Below the pieces are notes generated by a model that saw nothing but the letters and a program-made list of their open reading frames with translations, did no database searches and was not told the origin of the DNA. Shown here piece after piece: positions 10,024 through 22,227 of a stretch of 64,000 bases of DNA. A program made the position numbers and the translations under genes. The stretch is taken from contig WION01000024.1 in assembly GCA_015039365.1 (NCBI GenBank), positions 124,001 through 188,000 on the forward strand, written 5' to 3'. Positions within the stretch are counted from its first letter, which is position 1; each line of letters begins with the position of its first letter. Origin of the DNA: Amanita rubescens (Eukaryota > Basidiomycota > Agaricomycetes > Agaricales > Amanitaceae).

Positions 10024-11530
10024 CTAAAAGAGAATTTAATGAGCTTAAAGCTTAATTAAAGCTAAAAGTCTAATTCGTCTTTATTAAGTTACCAGGGTGC
10101 CATAGACTAGAATGTCAGACTATATAGAGTTCCTCGGTTACGAGTACAGTCCATATTCGGTTAAACCAACCGACCCTGAGTAACTTAGTTACAAGCCAAG
10201 CTTAGATAAAGCTCAGGTCCACGGGTCCACTCGGTCTTGAAAGCTCGGATTATCCCTGAATGCTGTAAATGACATGCAAAATCAATCGCTGGCTCAAGCA
10301 CTCTTGGGCGAACCACGGTTTTACCCGTTGCGATTGTAAATAGAAATAATGTCTGGTCCATAAACCCCCCAGACCATTATATGAGCACGACCAGTAATCA
10401 ATATGAAGCTTCTAAATGGGATTATGGGATCACCATAGAGCCCAAACTTAGAATGATCCTAACGATCATTCCGACTAAAGGAGTCCCTAAGGGCGCATCC
10501 TTAATAGACTGCGTGTACCACCCACAATGAGGTGTCAGCACGTCCTTTATACTAGAAGTTTCTATATACGAGCCATATTGTATTATAAAGCCTCTAGGGG
10601 CTTATGATGTTATATCGTGCATGAATACCCCAGTCACATCACAGAGGGCAAGTATAACTCTGTGGGGGCCGATGTTGCCATGCCAGCGTCGAGAAACATA
10701 GGTAATACCCTTATCCCTGGGTGTCTAGGAGATCCCCCTAAAGCCCTAGGGTCCGGGCGCATGTCATTAGCGCATATGCCATATCAAGGATCAGTGGTAT
10801 CAAGATGATAAGACCATATCAGGCTCGCTGCGATACTATACCAGTGGGACATCATGTCGGATGACGAGCAAGCGAGCAGCGATGTGGGTCCTGGCAATAT
10901 CGACGGCGGGGCCCATAACCTGACGAAGAAGACAGGTCTACGCGAGAGCGTGTCCACAGCATGAGCAGGTGCAATAGCTTACCTATTGCGATATGATCTT
11001 AGCACTACCCTTCGGCGTAGTAGTGATAGTAAGAGGAAGAGAATGGATTGTCCTATTCTACGATACAGGACAGGTTTATATACTAAGAGAGAACAAATAT
11101 GTGTCTACATATGTGTAAGCGTATAGTATAGATGGGAAGATATGGCGTGCTAAGTGCAATCATGAGTCTATCATGATGTCACTATGATATCATAATGATG
11201 TCATTATGATGTCATCTCTATGTCATACATAAAGGATGACCCGAGCGATATGAGTAACATTGATTGTAGTCAATCAGTAGTTAATCATTCTATAAATATA
11301 ATTCTATATTTAACAGTATCATGTAAGCATAATGCGGGAGTCCGTACCGTGTTGTAACACACGTAGGTTAGACCTCGAGTTGCCTGCTCATGTGCAAGTG
11401 TCAAGGCTGCATAGCTGTCGCCCTTGGGATTGACATCACTTCTCTCAGACACTGATGATCTGTAAACATGGGAGGAGGCAGCCTGTATTGCGCAACGACC
11501 GCATGCTCAACCATTAACTAATCTATATAC
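10024..11530 (-). other. Copia leader and probable LTR region, non-coding
   Basis: No supported gene. On the minus strand there is a TATA-like AGTATATAAACC near 11087-11076. Upstream of it (11165-11225) are several copies of a TGATGTCAT-type motif that could be U3 enhancer elements. TGGTATAG at about 10844-10837 could be a primer-binding site one base after a CCCA end, but LTR limits could not be fixed. The remaining sequence is leader-like with many stops. Confidence 0.35.
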
Positions 11531-11555
11531 GTACGTGTGTGTTTTTATCGCGTGC

Positions 11556-11840
11556 TCAAGCTCTGTTAAAATCATCTCCAAGAATCATTTGTGCGTGCCA
11601 CCACATGTCAAACTCCGTACAGACTTCCTTTCCTTTAGCATCGTGACAGTATAATAGGCCGGGTTGGACCAGAAGACAGGCTATTTCTTTGTTGATGTTG
11701 AGATAGATCGTATTTGTGCAAACGGAAAACTTGATGGTGTCTTCATCACAGACAAGTGGCCGGTAAGCCAAGCGGATCTATTATGTTGTGAATATGGTTG
11801 ACGTGAAGAACATTCTTTCCCATACATTGATAAACTCATC
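11556..11840 (-). pseudogene. Small coding remnant, unknown
   Basis: After an acceptor-like TTTGCAG at 11841 the minus strand reads DEFINVWERMFF, hits a stop, and then a second open block (about 70 codons, TTG start, ending LGDDFNRA-stop) follows. The second block has gene-like composition with a cysteine- and tryptophan-containing core (TEFDMWWHAQ). It could be the orphaned 3' end of a gene cut by the neighbouring rearrangement. No family recognised. Confidence 0.25.
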
Positions 11841-11887
11841 CTGCAAATTTAGTTTCAATGAGCACCCCGTAACCACCTGATGAAAAT

Positions 11888-12098
11888 GTTTCCTCGCCAC
11901 TCTATATAATCGTCGCATTGAAATCCCCGGAGACGTCATTCCGCTAATTCGTTGGCATGCTACAGATGTGGACGATCCTGCAACTTACAACCTTTGCTGC
12001 CTGTTCATCATGCGGTTTACGTGTTGGATCGAAGGAATCGGGCACCCTCGTGCACCTGATGAGCCCAATTAAAGTCTCTAATTAGAGGTGGGCGGACC
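11888..12098 (+). repeat. Left 211-bp inverted-repeat arm
   Basis: This arm is the reverse complement of 13435-13645 with one difference noticed (CCTGCAAC against CCCGCAAC). On the + strand it carries the last exon of the 13461-16605 gene, including its TAA, and ends in GGTGGGCGGACC. Its outer end falls inside the exon. Confidence 0.85.
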
Positions 12099-13434
12099 AA
12101 GTGGAATGTCACATTTTTCCTCACATGTCAAGTTGTCAGCCACTGTTTCTGTATCATGTTCAGTCTTTTATCATGAAACTGAAAATTACACATTAATCAG
12201 CAGGGCAATCTGCTTCTGGATACCCTGAATGACACTCTGTTATGATAAGGAATCAAAATCCAAAAAAGCGCCACAAAAAGATCTTGTTTTGGTTGAGATA
12301 TGCCTGCTCATCGTGGCAGACAGTGAGCACATCAATTTTATTTGTGGCTGATTGGTACATACTATTTGCATTCTGACATTCCAAATACCTTCCTATATGC
12401 CTAATAAGGACATACCAAAAAAGCGCCACAGAAATAACCAGTATTGATGGAGATATTGACATTTGTTACTCCTCACTGTTGTCAACAGTGAGCAAGACAT
12501 GTTGCATCCTGACAGAAACCACTTGGATTTTTTGCATTCTAACATGGTGAATAGGTGCATATACATGTAAGGAATATGTTCCAAAAAAAGCGCCACAAAA
12601 ATATCCAGTATTAAGGGAGTTATTGCAATTTCTTGTTGCTCATCACCACCAACAGTGAGCAGATATTTCCCAAAATGGCAAGTCCGAAGGGCGCTATTTC
12701 CATTTTTGGAAACCCGCCAAAGGATCCTAAACTGCACATTAATTTGACCCTGAAAAATCCGCACTTTTTAATGTAGTCTTTGTAGTCTCATTTGTAATGC
12801 TACCATTTGCCAAGAGTACTGTGACTGTGGGAATAAAATTGAAAAAATTGTGAAAAATGCAGAAAAATCGTGTGATCAGGGTGGTGTGGAAATGAACATG
12901 CCAAACAATGCCAAACTCAAGATATTTGCAAAATACTGTTTTAAACGCTTTGTGTTGAAAAATTGAAGGCTGCCAAAAAAATCTTGAAAAATCCAGAAAA
13001 ATCGTGTGATCATGGTGGTGCAAGAATTACATTCCCAAACAGGGCCAAACACAAGATATTTGCAAAATACATGCTTGCCTGTCACAACCCTCTTGTCAAA
13101 ATCTGTAAAAAAATTATCCCTTGTAATTGTTTGTGTCATAACATGTACAAACAACACCCTCACAACTTTCCAAATATGGTATCCTAACTTGCTTACCTTA
13201 TTTGGAATTCAGCTGTCTTACAAAATAAGGTAATCATTCCCTTGTTCCAAAATTGTGATAATACCCTATGTCATAACATGCACAAACAACTCTCCTCACC
13301 TTCCAGAAATGGTAATTGGACTGGGTGTGGGAAAATGGACTTGTTAAACTTCGAAAACTTTTATTTATTCTGCCCAATTATCCAGCTCAGCCTATTAATT
13401 CACTTTCAGCCTCTAATTAGGCATGGACGAGGGG
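12099..13434. repeat. AT-rich spacer of imperfect tandem repeats between inverted arms
   Basis: No gene supported. Three ~160-bp imperfect units carry the core CAAAAAAGCGCCAC at about 12261, 12416 and 12582. A second family of two ~134-bp units starts near 12852 and 12986 and shares AGAAAAATCGTGTGATCA and AAGATATTTGCAAAATAC. Open frames here are low-complexity shadows. With the flanking arms the block resembles a non-autonomous foldback-type element. Confidence 0.6.
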
Positions 13435-13645
13435 GGTCCGCCCACCTCTAATTAGAGACTTTAATTGGGCTCATCAGGTGCACGAGGGTGCCCGATTCCT
13501 TCGATCCAACACGTAAACCGCATGATGAACAGGCAGCAAAGGTTGTAAGTTGCGGGATCGTCCACATCTGTAGCATGCCAACGAATTAGCGGAATGACGT
13601 CTCCGGGGATTTCAATGCGACGATTATATAGAGTGGCGAGGAAAC
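13435..13645 (-). repeat. Right 211-bp inverted-repeat arm
   Basis: Reverse complement of 11888-12098. Most of it is the terminal exon of the adjacent minus-strand gene (to the stop at 13461-13463); the last 26 bases are 3' flank with CTCTAATTAGAG. Because this copy continues the gene frame at its outer end, it is probably the original and the left arm the duplicate. Confidence 0.85.
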
Positions 13646-16605
13646 GTTGGAGGTACCGAGGCTCGTCCCATCACGCAAGTGGAAACTAGTCAACGTGAGA
13701 TAGATCAACTCGGTTTGGACTATGAACTTACCTTTAGAAAGGGACCGGATGCGATGGAATTGAAACCCTCTTTGAACGCTTGGAAATTTGTATGCTTCCA
13801 AGGGTCATGATCACCGATGAGGTAGTACGCAAGCATTTGCTTCTGCATTTTCTGGTGTGCCTCAACCGGGCGTGATTGCGTCAAATGGTTTGCCTGAAAG
13901 ACATCAGGCGTGTTCTGGTTTAGCGGTCAATGGTTGCACTTACAGGGAGTTCAATATCCGAGGCCAGGGAATGTAACCAATCTTTTGACATGTCGGTCGC
14001 GTCGATCTTGCCAACAGGTAAGTTAATAATGTGTTCTACCTTGTTCAAAAGGTCTTCATCTGGGATCATAGCCCTCGCAAACTCCACATCAAATTCAAAT
14101 TCTTCCAACTTAGTTAAGGTGGCGGCGAGAATGACAAAGGGAGAGATGGGATCGGGACCAATAGCGAGGTGTGTAGTGAAAAGCGCAGCAATGTGCCCTT
14201 CAACCTTGTAGTCTATAGTTTGATTAACTATATCAAGGTCCGGGTTCCGAGATAAGTGAAGCTTATGGTATCCCTTGTTCACACTGGGGATCCACCTGTG
14301 GGATTTTGTAGATTGCTGTAGCGCTGATTGAAAAACAGTACGGAGAAGGCCGTTTCCGGAAGTGTCAATTCCAAGGTCAGTTACAGAGATCTCAGTTCTT
14401 AAGAGGATTTAGAGCATGAAAGCGGATAGACGCGAGAAGGCTCTTACACGATGAAAGTTGGGAACGGTTTAAATAAGGAATAAAGGGTTTTGATATGGTT
14501 AGAAGTCACGCCTAATTCATTGTCTTTTTCTGGTACGGGTTCTTGTTTGGCAAGTGCGTAGACTGCGCTAATAAGAAATGTCGCAAGATCAGTGGCTTTT
14601 GGCCCCTTTATGTGCGGTGTCGGTGCCCTTGTTACTTCCCGTTTTATCTGAAGGGAGTCTTGCCACTGACGGATGACCGAATCGGGTAGGCGATCATCGA
14701 GTGCGGGCCGCAATAAAATAGGTGGAGGGGTGGGAGAACGGCTATCGTGGCGTGAGCATTCAGCAGGTGGACTGTCGGGTGTAAAGAGTGGTTCGGTTAC
14801 GACAGCCTGAGATGACAAGGGGACACGAGATTCAGAAAGAAATGATGGGAGGGGAGGTTGAGATTGACCAGGCCCGCTATCCAAACGAACGCGGCGAACG
14901 GGCCGAGGATGAACAATCGGAGGTAAGTAGCGCTTGCGGGTAACAGGAGATGGTTGAAACTAACAAACAGTCAGGAGAAAATGGAGGTGCCGACACATGG
15001 TCAAACTTACTTCATCGTCATCGCCGCTAGCCCCTCCGTCATTAATTTGACACTCAACTATGCAGGAATTTGCTTGGTAGAGATCGTTCTCGCCTCCAAA
15101 CCTGAGCCAGTCATGGAAAGGAGATACAACCCGCCATGGCCAACAGGGATGGTGGCTGAGATCACTTGATTCTGGTAGTGGCCCTCGGAGGTGGTTTTTA
15201 CGGGGAGCTGATGGGGGTAGGTTGATTCAGCCTTGGATGATGGTAGTAAAATGGAATAACTGACCGACAAAAAACACACCGTAGCCTTCCTCGATTGGAT
15301 CGGGCCATGCTAGCCCCTGCAAATAATTAAACGTAAAAGCATACTGGGGAGGCGTCGACGGGGTATAATTGCTGATTCCCGTTTTGTTGGTACACGCAGC
15401 TTGGCAGACGGACCATGAAAGGTTGAAGTAGGGATGGTCCTGCAAAGCAGGAGGTTGTTCGATAGTAATATTATGCACCTGGAGATGGTGAGTAATAGTT
15501 TCATCAAGTACTTCCCATATAGTTTCTGACTGTTCTGGTTCCGTAAGTGGGATGACAAGGTTCCACTTTGCAAGCTGCGGAAGCAACTGATCACATTGGA
15601 TGTCAGTAAGGCGGAACATATTCGGAGGACAGGGAGTCTCAGAGTCGGTGCGGTTCTAAACGGTTAAATTCGTAAGTACATCTGATCTAAAGAATTAACA
15701 ATTGATTGAATACCGCGAAAGGTATTATTGCACATTTAAGTTTTGACGGCAAGGGCATTGCCATTGTCCTTTTGCCCTTTCTTGAAGGGATGGTGGTGGG
15801 TGGGCCGGGTGTTGGACCCTGGCTTGGATTGTATCCAAAACCACTCGTGCCGGCACGGCGGGTCCTAGTGGCAGAAACTTGATGCTGCTGAGATGCAGAA
15901 AGTGATGATGCAACAGGGGCGACAAATGCAGGGCTGTACGTCCCAACTGTGCGTACCGCGGCGAGTGGTGTTGGGATTCCAGTCGTGACACCTGTGGGTA
16001 GCGCAGGTAGAAGCGTCTCAATTTGGGCTGGAGTGAGATGACCAGGCGCGGCGTGGGTATTTGATATTCGGGGTGGAGGAGCCACACTTAGAGATAAACA
16101 AAAGGTGAGTCTGCTGTCGTGAAAGAAAGAGAATTATGGACTGACTCTGGTATGTCCCGAGTATGCTGAAGATAAGGTGCGCCGCAAGCGCAAAGAGTTT
16201 GCAAGGTCATCGTTGTGGACATTGATGACTGTAAGTGTTGATTATTCAGATGAAAACTTGTGTTGTATTGATCGTTACCAAAGGAATGAAGCCTCCACAT
16301 CCAGTCGCTTGACAGTTACCACGAGCTACGGCTGACACACTCGATGCATTAGGAGCCAATCGAATCGCCGGTTGGGTGATATAATGCTGCCAGTAAGGGT
16401 GGCCGCAACCGCAAAGCTCCGTAGCGTTTATTGGTTCATGACGTTGAACAAAGAACTAAGCAAGATAAGGTGTGCTCATAGACTGGGAAGCATAGAAATC
16501 ACTTACTTGTCCAAAGGTGGCACCCGCGCACACTGTCATGCATTGTATGCAACGATCACGAGGGATGAGAGGAAACAGCTCAGCGACAGAGGTGGTTATG
16601 GGCAT
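13461..16605 (-). CDS. Ten-exon hypothetical protein with CxCG zinc-binding-like motifs
   Basis: Exons: 16605-16507, 16416-16279, 16228-16142, 16085-15714, 15655-15265, 15207-15011, 14959-14448, 14397-13944, 13893-13732, 13661-13461; about 870 residues. All junctions keep phase except exon 3/4, where I find no good donor, so a correction or a lesion is possible there. The N-terminus has repeated cysteine motifs (CGCGHPYWQHY, CACGAPYLQH), which suggest metal binding. Then come a proline/serine-rich linker and a globular C-terminal half (YYLIGDHDPWKHTNFQAF, RWHATDVDDP). I do not recognise the family; it looks like a lineage-specific basidiomycete protein. The last exon is duplicated inverted at 11888-12098. 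Confidence 0.6.
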
Positions 16606-17380
16606 GACGAAGAAACAAGGAAGAGAGGGGAAGGGAATTTTTTCTGTTTGTCACGGCGCTACTCTGTTTTACTTTTGCCGCTATAGTCACACAGCTGGGG
16701 GATGTCAGGTGGGCATTGCCATATTATTTTTCCGGTAACGATGAACAACGAGCACAGTGAATAGGTATTGGTCGATATGCAAGGTGCTACTGCCGACCGC
16801 CAGCTCACTGGGTGACCCTCAGTGTCAAGATTTTCCTCAACATATACCGGGATCGGAGTGACCTGAAGGGCTACGATGATCGAAAGGTCACGACGGGCAT
16901 GCACGATGGGTATGCACGATGAAGCACGGCGGGGCATGATAGATCACGACGGATCACGCCGATTCACGCTCGATCGCGGCGGATCACGGCGGATCACGGT
17001 AGATCACAATGATAATTAAATGTAATTAGATATTGTCCGATACGGACCGTCATACATTAGGAACGAATGAGAGCATGCACGAGGGAACCTTTGAATGCAT
17101 CAGCAATTCCAGGGTTTGCTCTGGAGCTCTCTGGAGTACTCCAGAGCTCGCTGAGGTGCTGAAGTTGCTGTAGCATGGGTCCTGGGTTTTATAGCACTCC
17201 AGAATCAAGTATTGATTCCTGCATCTCTCTGGAGAGCTCTGTAATACATCTAAATTCAACACATTTGCATCAATTGTTGTCGTTAATCCATTCTCACACC
17301 ATAGGATTATAATAAAAGATTATTTTTTATTAATGAACTAGTTACAAATCTAATAACAGTACTGTACTATGAGAAAAGCC
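16606..17380. other. Intergenic region with short GATCACGG repeats and a palindrome
   Basis: No gene supported. At 16930-17010 a ~10-bp unit of the GGATCACGGC type recurs about seven times with variation. At 17129-17146 there is a perfect 18-nt palindrome, CTCTGGAGTACTCCAGAG, within a GAGCTC-rich stretch. The rest is unremarkable. Confidence 0.5.
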
Positions 17381-18680
17381 GAGAGCCTGGGGATGGCAAT
17401 ACAAGCCTAGGGATGGCGAGACAAGCCTGGGGATGGTAGGACAAGCCTAAGGGGGCTGAGACGAGCCTGGGGATGCTGAGACGAAGCAGGGGGTGCTGAG
17501 ATGAGCCTAGGGGTGCTGAGACGAGCCTGGGGATGCAGAGACAATGAGCCTGGGGATGAGACGAGCCTAGGGATGCAGAGACGAGCCTGGGGATGCAGAG
17601 ACGAGCCTGGGGATGCAGAGACGAGCCTGGGGATGCAGAGACGAGCCTGGGGATGCAGAGACGAGCCTGGGGATGCAGAGACGAGCCTGGGGATGCAGAG
17701 ACGAGCCTGGGGATGCAGAGACGAGCCTGGGGATGCAGAGACGAGCCTGGGGATGCAGAGACGAGCCTGGGGATGCAGAGACGAGCCTAAGGGTGCTGAG
17801 ACGAGCCTGGGGATGCAGAGACGAGCCTAAGGGTGCTGAGACGAGCCTGAGGATGCAGAGACGAGCCTAAGGGTGCTGAGACGAGCCTGGGGATGCTGAG
17901 ACGAGCCTAACGGTGCTGAGGCGAACCTGGGGATGCTGAGGCAAGCCTAACGGTGCTGAGACGAACCTGGGGATGCTGAGGCGAGCGTAAGGGTGCTGAG
18001 ATGAGAGATGAACCTGGGGGTACTGAGACGAGCCTAGGGATGCTGAGACGAAGAAGGGGGTGCTGAGACGAGCCTAAGGGTGCTGAGACGAGCCTAAGGG
18101 TGCTGAGATGAGCCTAAGGGTGCTGAGATGAGCCTAAGGGTGCTGAGACGAGCCTAAGGGTGCTGAGACGAGCCTAAGGGTGCTGAGACGAGCCTAAGGG
18201 TGCTGAGATGAACCTGGGGGTGCTGAGACGAACCTGGGGGTGCTGAGACGAGCCTAAGGGTGCTGAGATGAACCTGGGGGTGCTGAGACGAGCCTAAGGG
18301 TGCTGAGATGAACCTGGGGATGCTGAGGCAAGCCTAAGGGTGCTGAGACGAGCCTGGGGATGCAGAGACGAGCCTGGGGATGCAGAGACGAGCCTGGGGA
18401 TGGTGGGGTGAGACCAAGGGTGCTGAGACGAACCTAAGGGTGCTAAGACAAGCCTAAGGGTGCTGAGACGAGCCTGGGGATGCTGAGACGAAGCAGGGGG
18501 TGCTGAGACAAGCCTAAGGGTGCTGAGATGAGCCTGGGGATGCTGAGACGAGCCTGAGGATGGTGGGGTGAGCCTGGGGGTGCTGAGACGAGCCTGGGGA
18601 TGGTGGGATGAGCCTAGGGATGCTGAGATGAGCCTGGGGGTGCTGAGACAAGCCTAAGGGTGCTGAGACAAGCCTCAGTG
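17381..18680. repeat. Minisatellite, 20-bp unit, about 65 copies
   Basis: The unit is GAGACGAGCCTGGGGATGCA with a second common form ending GAGACGAGCCTAAGGGTGCT. Copies at 17580-17790 are nearly perfect; both flanks are more diverged and mix the two forms. Because 20 is not a multiple of 3 and the unit has no stop, all three frames stay open and give a spurious 20-residue protein repeat. No promoter or start context supports translation. Confidence 0.95.
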
Positions 18681-19176
18681 GGGATGAGGGTTGGACGACT
18701 CGACAACTCTGACAACAAGTCGGAGAAGCTTCCAGACATTCAGCCACTGCTTCAGTGGCATGTTGGCTCCACCCAGTGTGGTACATTTCTGCACCTCTGA
18801 AGCAGCACCTTCACACCAAGCAGGATGAACAATCATGGGAGACATCATGGGAGATGATGAGTTAGAAGTTTGTTTGGCGATGTATTAAGAAGGAAGTTGA
18901 ACATTGGCCAAATAAATACAAACAGTGGACTTGGTGGATTATCGAAGCAAACTTCGTCGCACTATGGTTGTGTATGGGAATTGTCACTTGTCTGGTAGCT
19001 TAATATTGAGAAATATGAATACCACTTTAGTATATACTTAGTTGATACTTAATATGTAGCAATCCCAGTGGGGGTTAAACTCTGGAGACATGATTGGTGC
19101 TCCTGAGTGACCAGGAGGAGAATGTGGAGGCAGGGAATATTCAGGAGGAGAATGCCAAGGTGGGGAGTATTCATGA
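18681..19176. other. Intergenic, no gene seen
   Basis: Between the minisatellite and the next open block I see no coding sequence with splice support. Around 19110-19170 a GGAGGAGAATG-type phrase is repeated about twice. Confidence 0.4.
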
Positions 19177-19545
19177 GCTCTGGGGAGAACCAGTTGGATA
19201 TCTGGAGCACTCAGGTCTGCTCGGGTCAACTCATCAAAAAGCAGTGCACTCCCATCAAAAACTGGGATTGCTGATGTGGTGTCAAGTGAGGAACGGCAAA
19301 CAGATGTGTATGCAACAAAGAACGTTAATGACAAGGCCAGTCGAAGGGAAACGCGTACATTGCATTATAGGCAAGCGTTCCACATGGCTGAAGAGCTAAA
19401 GCGCCAACTCGGATTGCCAAATATAGACAACCTTCACAGCACATGTTTGGACAATAGCTTTACGAAGGTCTATTCCGTGATGGCGCTGCATGAGAAAGCC
19501 AGAAACGGCAAGTCGGTAGCTATCATGTACCCGGTTCTTGAGTGA
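19177..19545 (+). pseudogene. Orphan coding fragment, unknown
   Basis: An open block of 122 codons follows a TGA and has no ATG before its midpoint. The C-terminal half has helical, gene-like composition (LHYRQAFHMAEELKRQLG; SVMALHEKARNGKSVAIMYP) and ends in TGA. No upstream exon was found. It may be the 3' exon of a lost gene. Family not recognised. Confidence 0.3.
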
Positions 19546-19805
19546 GAAGTCTTATACACATCGATGATGCTAATTTACTGTCGACAGTCACATCTATTGT
19601 TGACTCGCGAATAATGTAAAGGGTCGTGTTATGATGATGCTTTGTCTATGAGGGAATCTGCCTTGAACGGTGCTGATTCTGTGTGTATCACTGCCTAGTT
19701 TTCACGACGACCGAAAATCGCAAGTCAGCGCACGTGTGCGGGACCGCCGCGTTCCAAATTACGCGTCGCGCTTCACGGTCACGTAAACATGTACAAACAA
19801 CTAAG

Positions 19806-22227
19806 ATGAATGACTTTGACGTCGTCGACGACAGCGAAGGCGAAGAACTTGAATTTGGGCCGTCCAAAGCTACCAGGGCGCTATCTTCAATAGAGACAGC
19901 AGAGACGGGCGATGATGGGCAGCGGCGCGTCTCTTCAGTCGTCACCGCGAGCCTGGGCGCTTCGTTGACGGTGGCAAGAAGGCATGAACTGGACGCGTCA
20001 ACGATGGCTAGGATGCCTAACATGGATTTCGTGGATTTTCCTGATTCTCTCAGCATTGCCGATCGCGCAAAAACGCGCCAGAGGAGCACCAGGCAGCCTT
20101 CGTTGCCAATGCCTGGACCAAGTGCACGCGTTTCCCACCCATTCGACGAAGGCACACCGTTCGACTCGTACCATGTCCCGGATATGCTTGGGGACGATGA
20201 CAGCGAGGACTTCGCTGCTTCTCGCTCCAAGTCCAAGCCGAAGCAGAAGAAGCCTGTCGAGATTCAAGATTCTTTACGTAGCTCAAACGTTGGCAACGAC
20301 CCGAACCCGGCTCTTCCTGCAGCGGATATCCATATATCTGGGAGAGGCCAGTTCTCCCCGCCACCACCTCAATCAAGGCCAAAGCCTCGGCCCATCAAGC
20401 GCACTCCAAAGACTATTAATGTCGAGCCACCGTGGGTCGAAACAACTAATCAAGAACAACAACCGACTTCACAGCTATCTTTACCAGTCCCTACATCTCC
20501 TCTTCCACCGTCGGATCCTCCGCCTCCATCGACTATGTTGAACGACCATGGTGGCAGCATGCCGCCCATTGTAACGTTGCCTGATCCACCCTCTTCGCCT
20601 TCCTCTCTATTCAGTATAGGAGATAAAGGAGCGGGAGACACGCATATACCCAGCGTTGAAGATGATCCTTTGCTTATGGGACCTCCTTCCACATTCTTTA
20701 CCGGATCCTCCTCGTCTGATCCTCCTCCCCAACCTCCCCAACAGCAAAGAGAATCGAGAGGGAAGATAAGCGAAGCTGTTGACTTCATCGATCTATGCAC
20801 AGCCCCACCTCAATCGATGGGCGTACAGATCTTGGCTGTTAAGAAAACTACCAGCAGCAAGAAAGGAAAGGAGAAGGAACAAACGGAGTCTCGGGGTGCA
20901 GAGAAGAGTAAAAATAAGGCAAAGGGGAAGAGAAAGGCGAGGGATGAAGAAGAGTTTGAGTTTGATCTGGACGGCGAAGACGAGTACGAGGAGAGCGGGA
21001 AGGTCAAGAAGTCGAAAACTGCAGCTTCGAAAAGAGGAAAGGAGAAGAAAGCCGCTGCGTCGAAAAAGGTGGTCGCTCGGACGAAGAGCACGCAAAAGAG
21101 GAGTGGGAAAGAGACGACGAAAGAGGCACCTGGTAGAGAGGATAACCCAGAATGTCGTCCTCAAACATCGACGCCTTCAGATAAAGCACCCGTCAGGCCG
21201 CCGGATCTTTCCACGGCCGATAACAATCTAGGCGAGGCTGGAGCACCTCCTAACTTCGTACCAGACTCGGAAGGCGAGGATATGGTCGGCCCAAGGAGCG
21301 TAATAGCTGCGCCTAAGTCCAGTGGAAAAAAGCGGAGGAATCTTGTTACCTATGACGAAGATGATGAGGCAGGCGGACAAGAGGAAGAGAGTTCTAGCCC
21401 TAAGAAGAAGGCGAGGACAAGACGCGGAACGCAAGCCAACGTAAAGAAGGACACCCTCAGGCTTCAGCCTGAGAAGATTCGGAGCGGGAAAGTTAGACAG
21501 AAGGGGAAAAGAGTGGTTTCATCCGATGAAGAAGAGGATGGCCTTAATGACGACACGGTGCGCAGGAGGAAGAAAGGCGCGGCTGTCCTCTCGAGCGATG
21601 ATGATGCGGCCGCCGAAGATGAATCAACCAAGGTGTGTCAATTTTTTGCAGTTGTATCCGAGCATGTTTATTTCATCATCGCAGGAGAACGTACATCCCC
21701 GGAGCAGTGGCACCGTCGGGAGTACGACCTCAAGTAGTCCAAAGCCAAAACCGCCTCCTCCAAAACCTGTCCCAAATCATGACAACGACAATACAACCGT
21801 CAAGCCAGTGTCCACTAGTCTTACCTCCCGTTATACCATCGCCCCCAAAACAAAACTAACGCCCATGAGCGAATTGATAAGACGCGTTAATTCGCTCCCT
21901 CAAACACCCACCCCAATCGGAAAAGATAAGGCACCGTCTGTCCTGCGTCCCGCATCAGGGGTCGCATATTCACCGTATACTAAATCTTCACGGTCATTCC
22001 TCTCCAAAATTGCCCCGCTTCATCCCAACCGGCGTACACCGCCTCCGCCCCCACCCCCGCCGCCTCCACGGAAAAAGTCGAAAAAGGAGATAGAGAGGGA
22101 AGAGCGGTGGGAGGAAGAGTTGATAGAGAACGTGGGCGGCCCTGCGGCGTGGAGCTGTTTATCGAAAGAGGAGAGGAAGGAGATGAGGAGGGGCAAGTGG
22201 GCGATGGAGATGGGTTTTGATGATTGA
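19806..22227 (+). CDS. Lysine-rich, largely disordered nuclear-type protein
   Basis: Two exons, 19806-21632 and 21685-22227, phase 0, 789 residues. The chosen ATG gives MNDFDVVDDSEGEEL; an in-frame upstream extension lacks a better start. Residues ~1-400 are acidic then proline/serine-rich. Residues ~400-640 alternate lysine clusters with acidic SSDEEED-type blocks and GKKRRN-like nuclear-localisation candidates. The C-terminus is the only compact part: LTPMSELIRRVN, a proline run, then KKEIEREERWEEELIENVGG and EERKEMRRGKWAMEMGF. That tail looks conserved in composition but I cannot name it. A nuclear or chromatin role is inferred from composition only. Confidence 0.75.

Larger units (their letters stand above)
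5205..11530 (-). mobile_element. Decayed Ty1/copia retrotransposon, truncated by gypsy insertion
   Basis: Reading on the minus strand: a long non-coding leader or LTR (11530 to about 10024), an extra ORF (10023-9472), then one gag-protease-integrase-RT frame (9470 to 5205). The frame stops inside the start of RT where the gypsy LTR begins. The rest of RT and RNase H should lie to the left of the gypsy element, outside the window. The domain order protease-integrase-RT is diagnostic for copia rather than gypsy. The outer limit is approximate. Confidence 0.8.

Noticed and set aside
12260..13075. CRISPR-like array
   Set aside because: Units are long, imperfect and adjacent without unique spacers, and the genome is eukaryotic.
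17501..17870. Repeat protein with 20-residue CRDEPGDAETSLG-type units
   Set aside because: The open frames are a by-product of a 20-bp stop-free minisatellite; all three frames are open and no start, splice or flanking coding signal exists.
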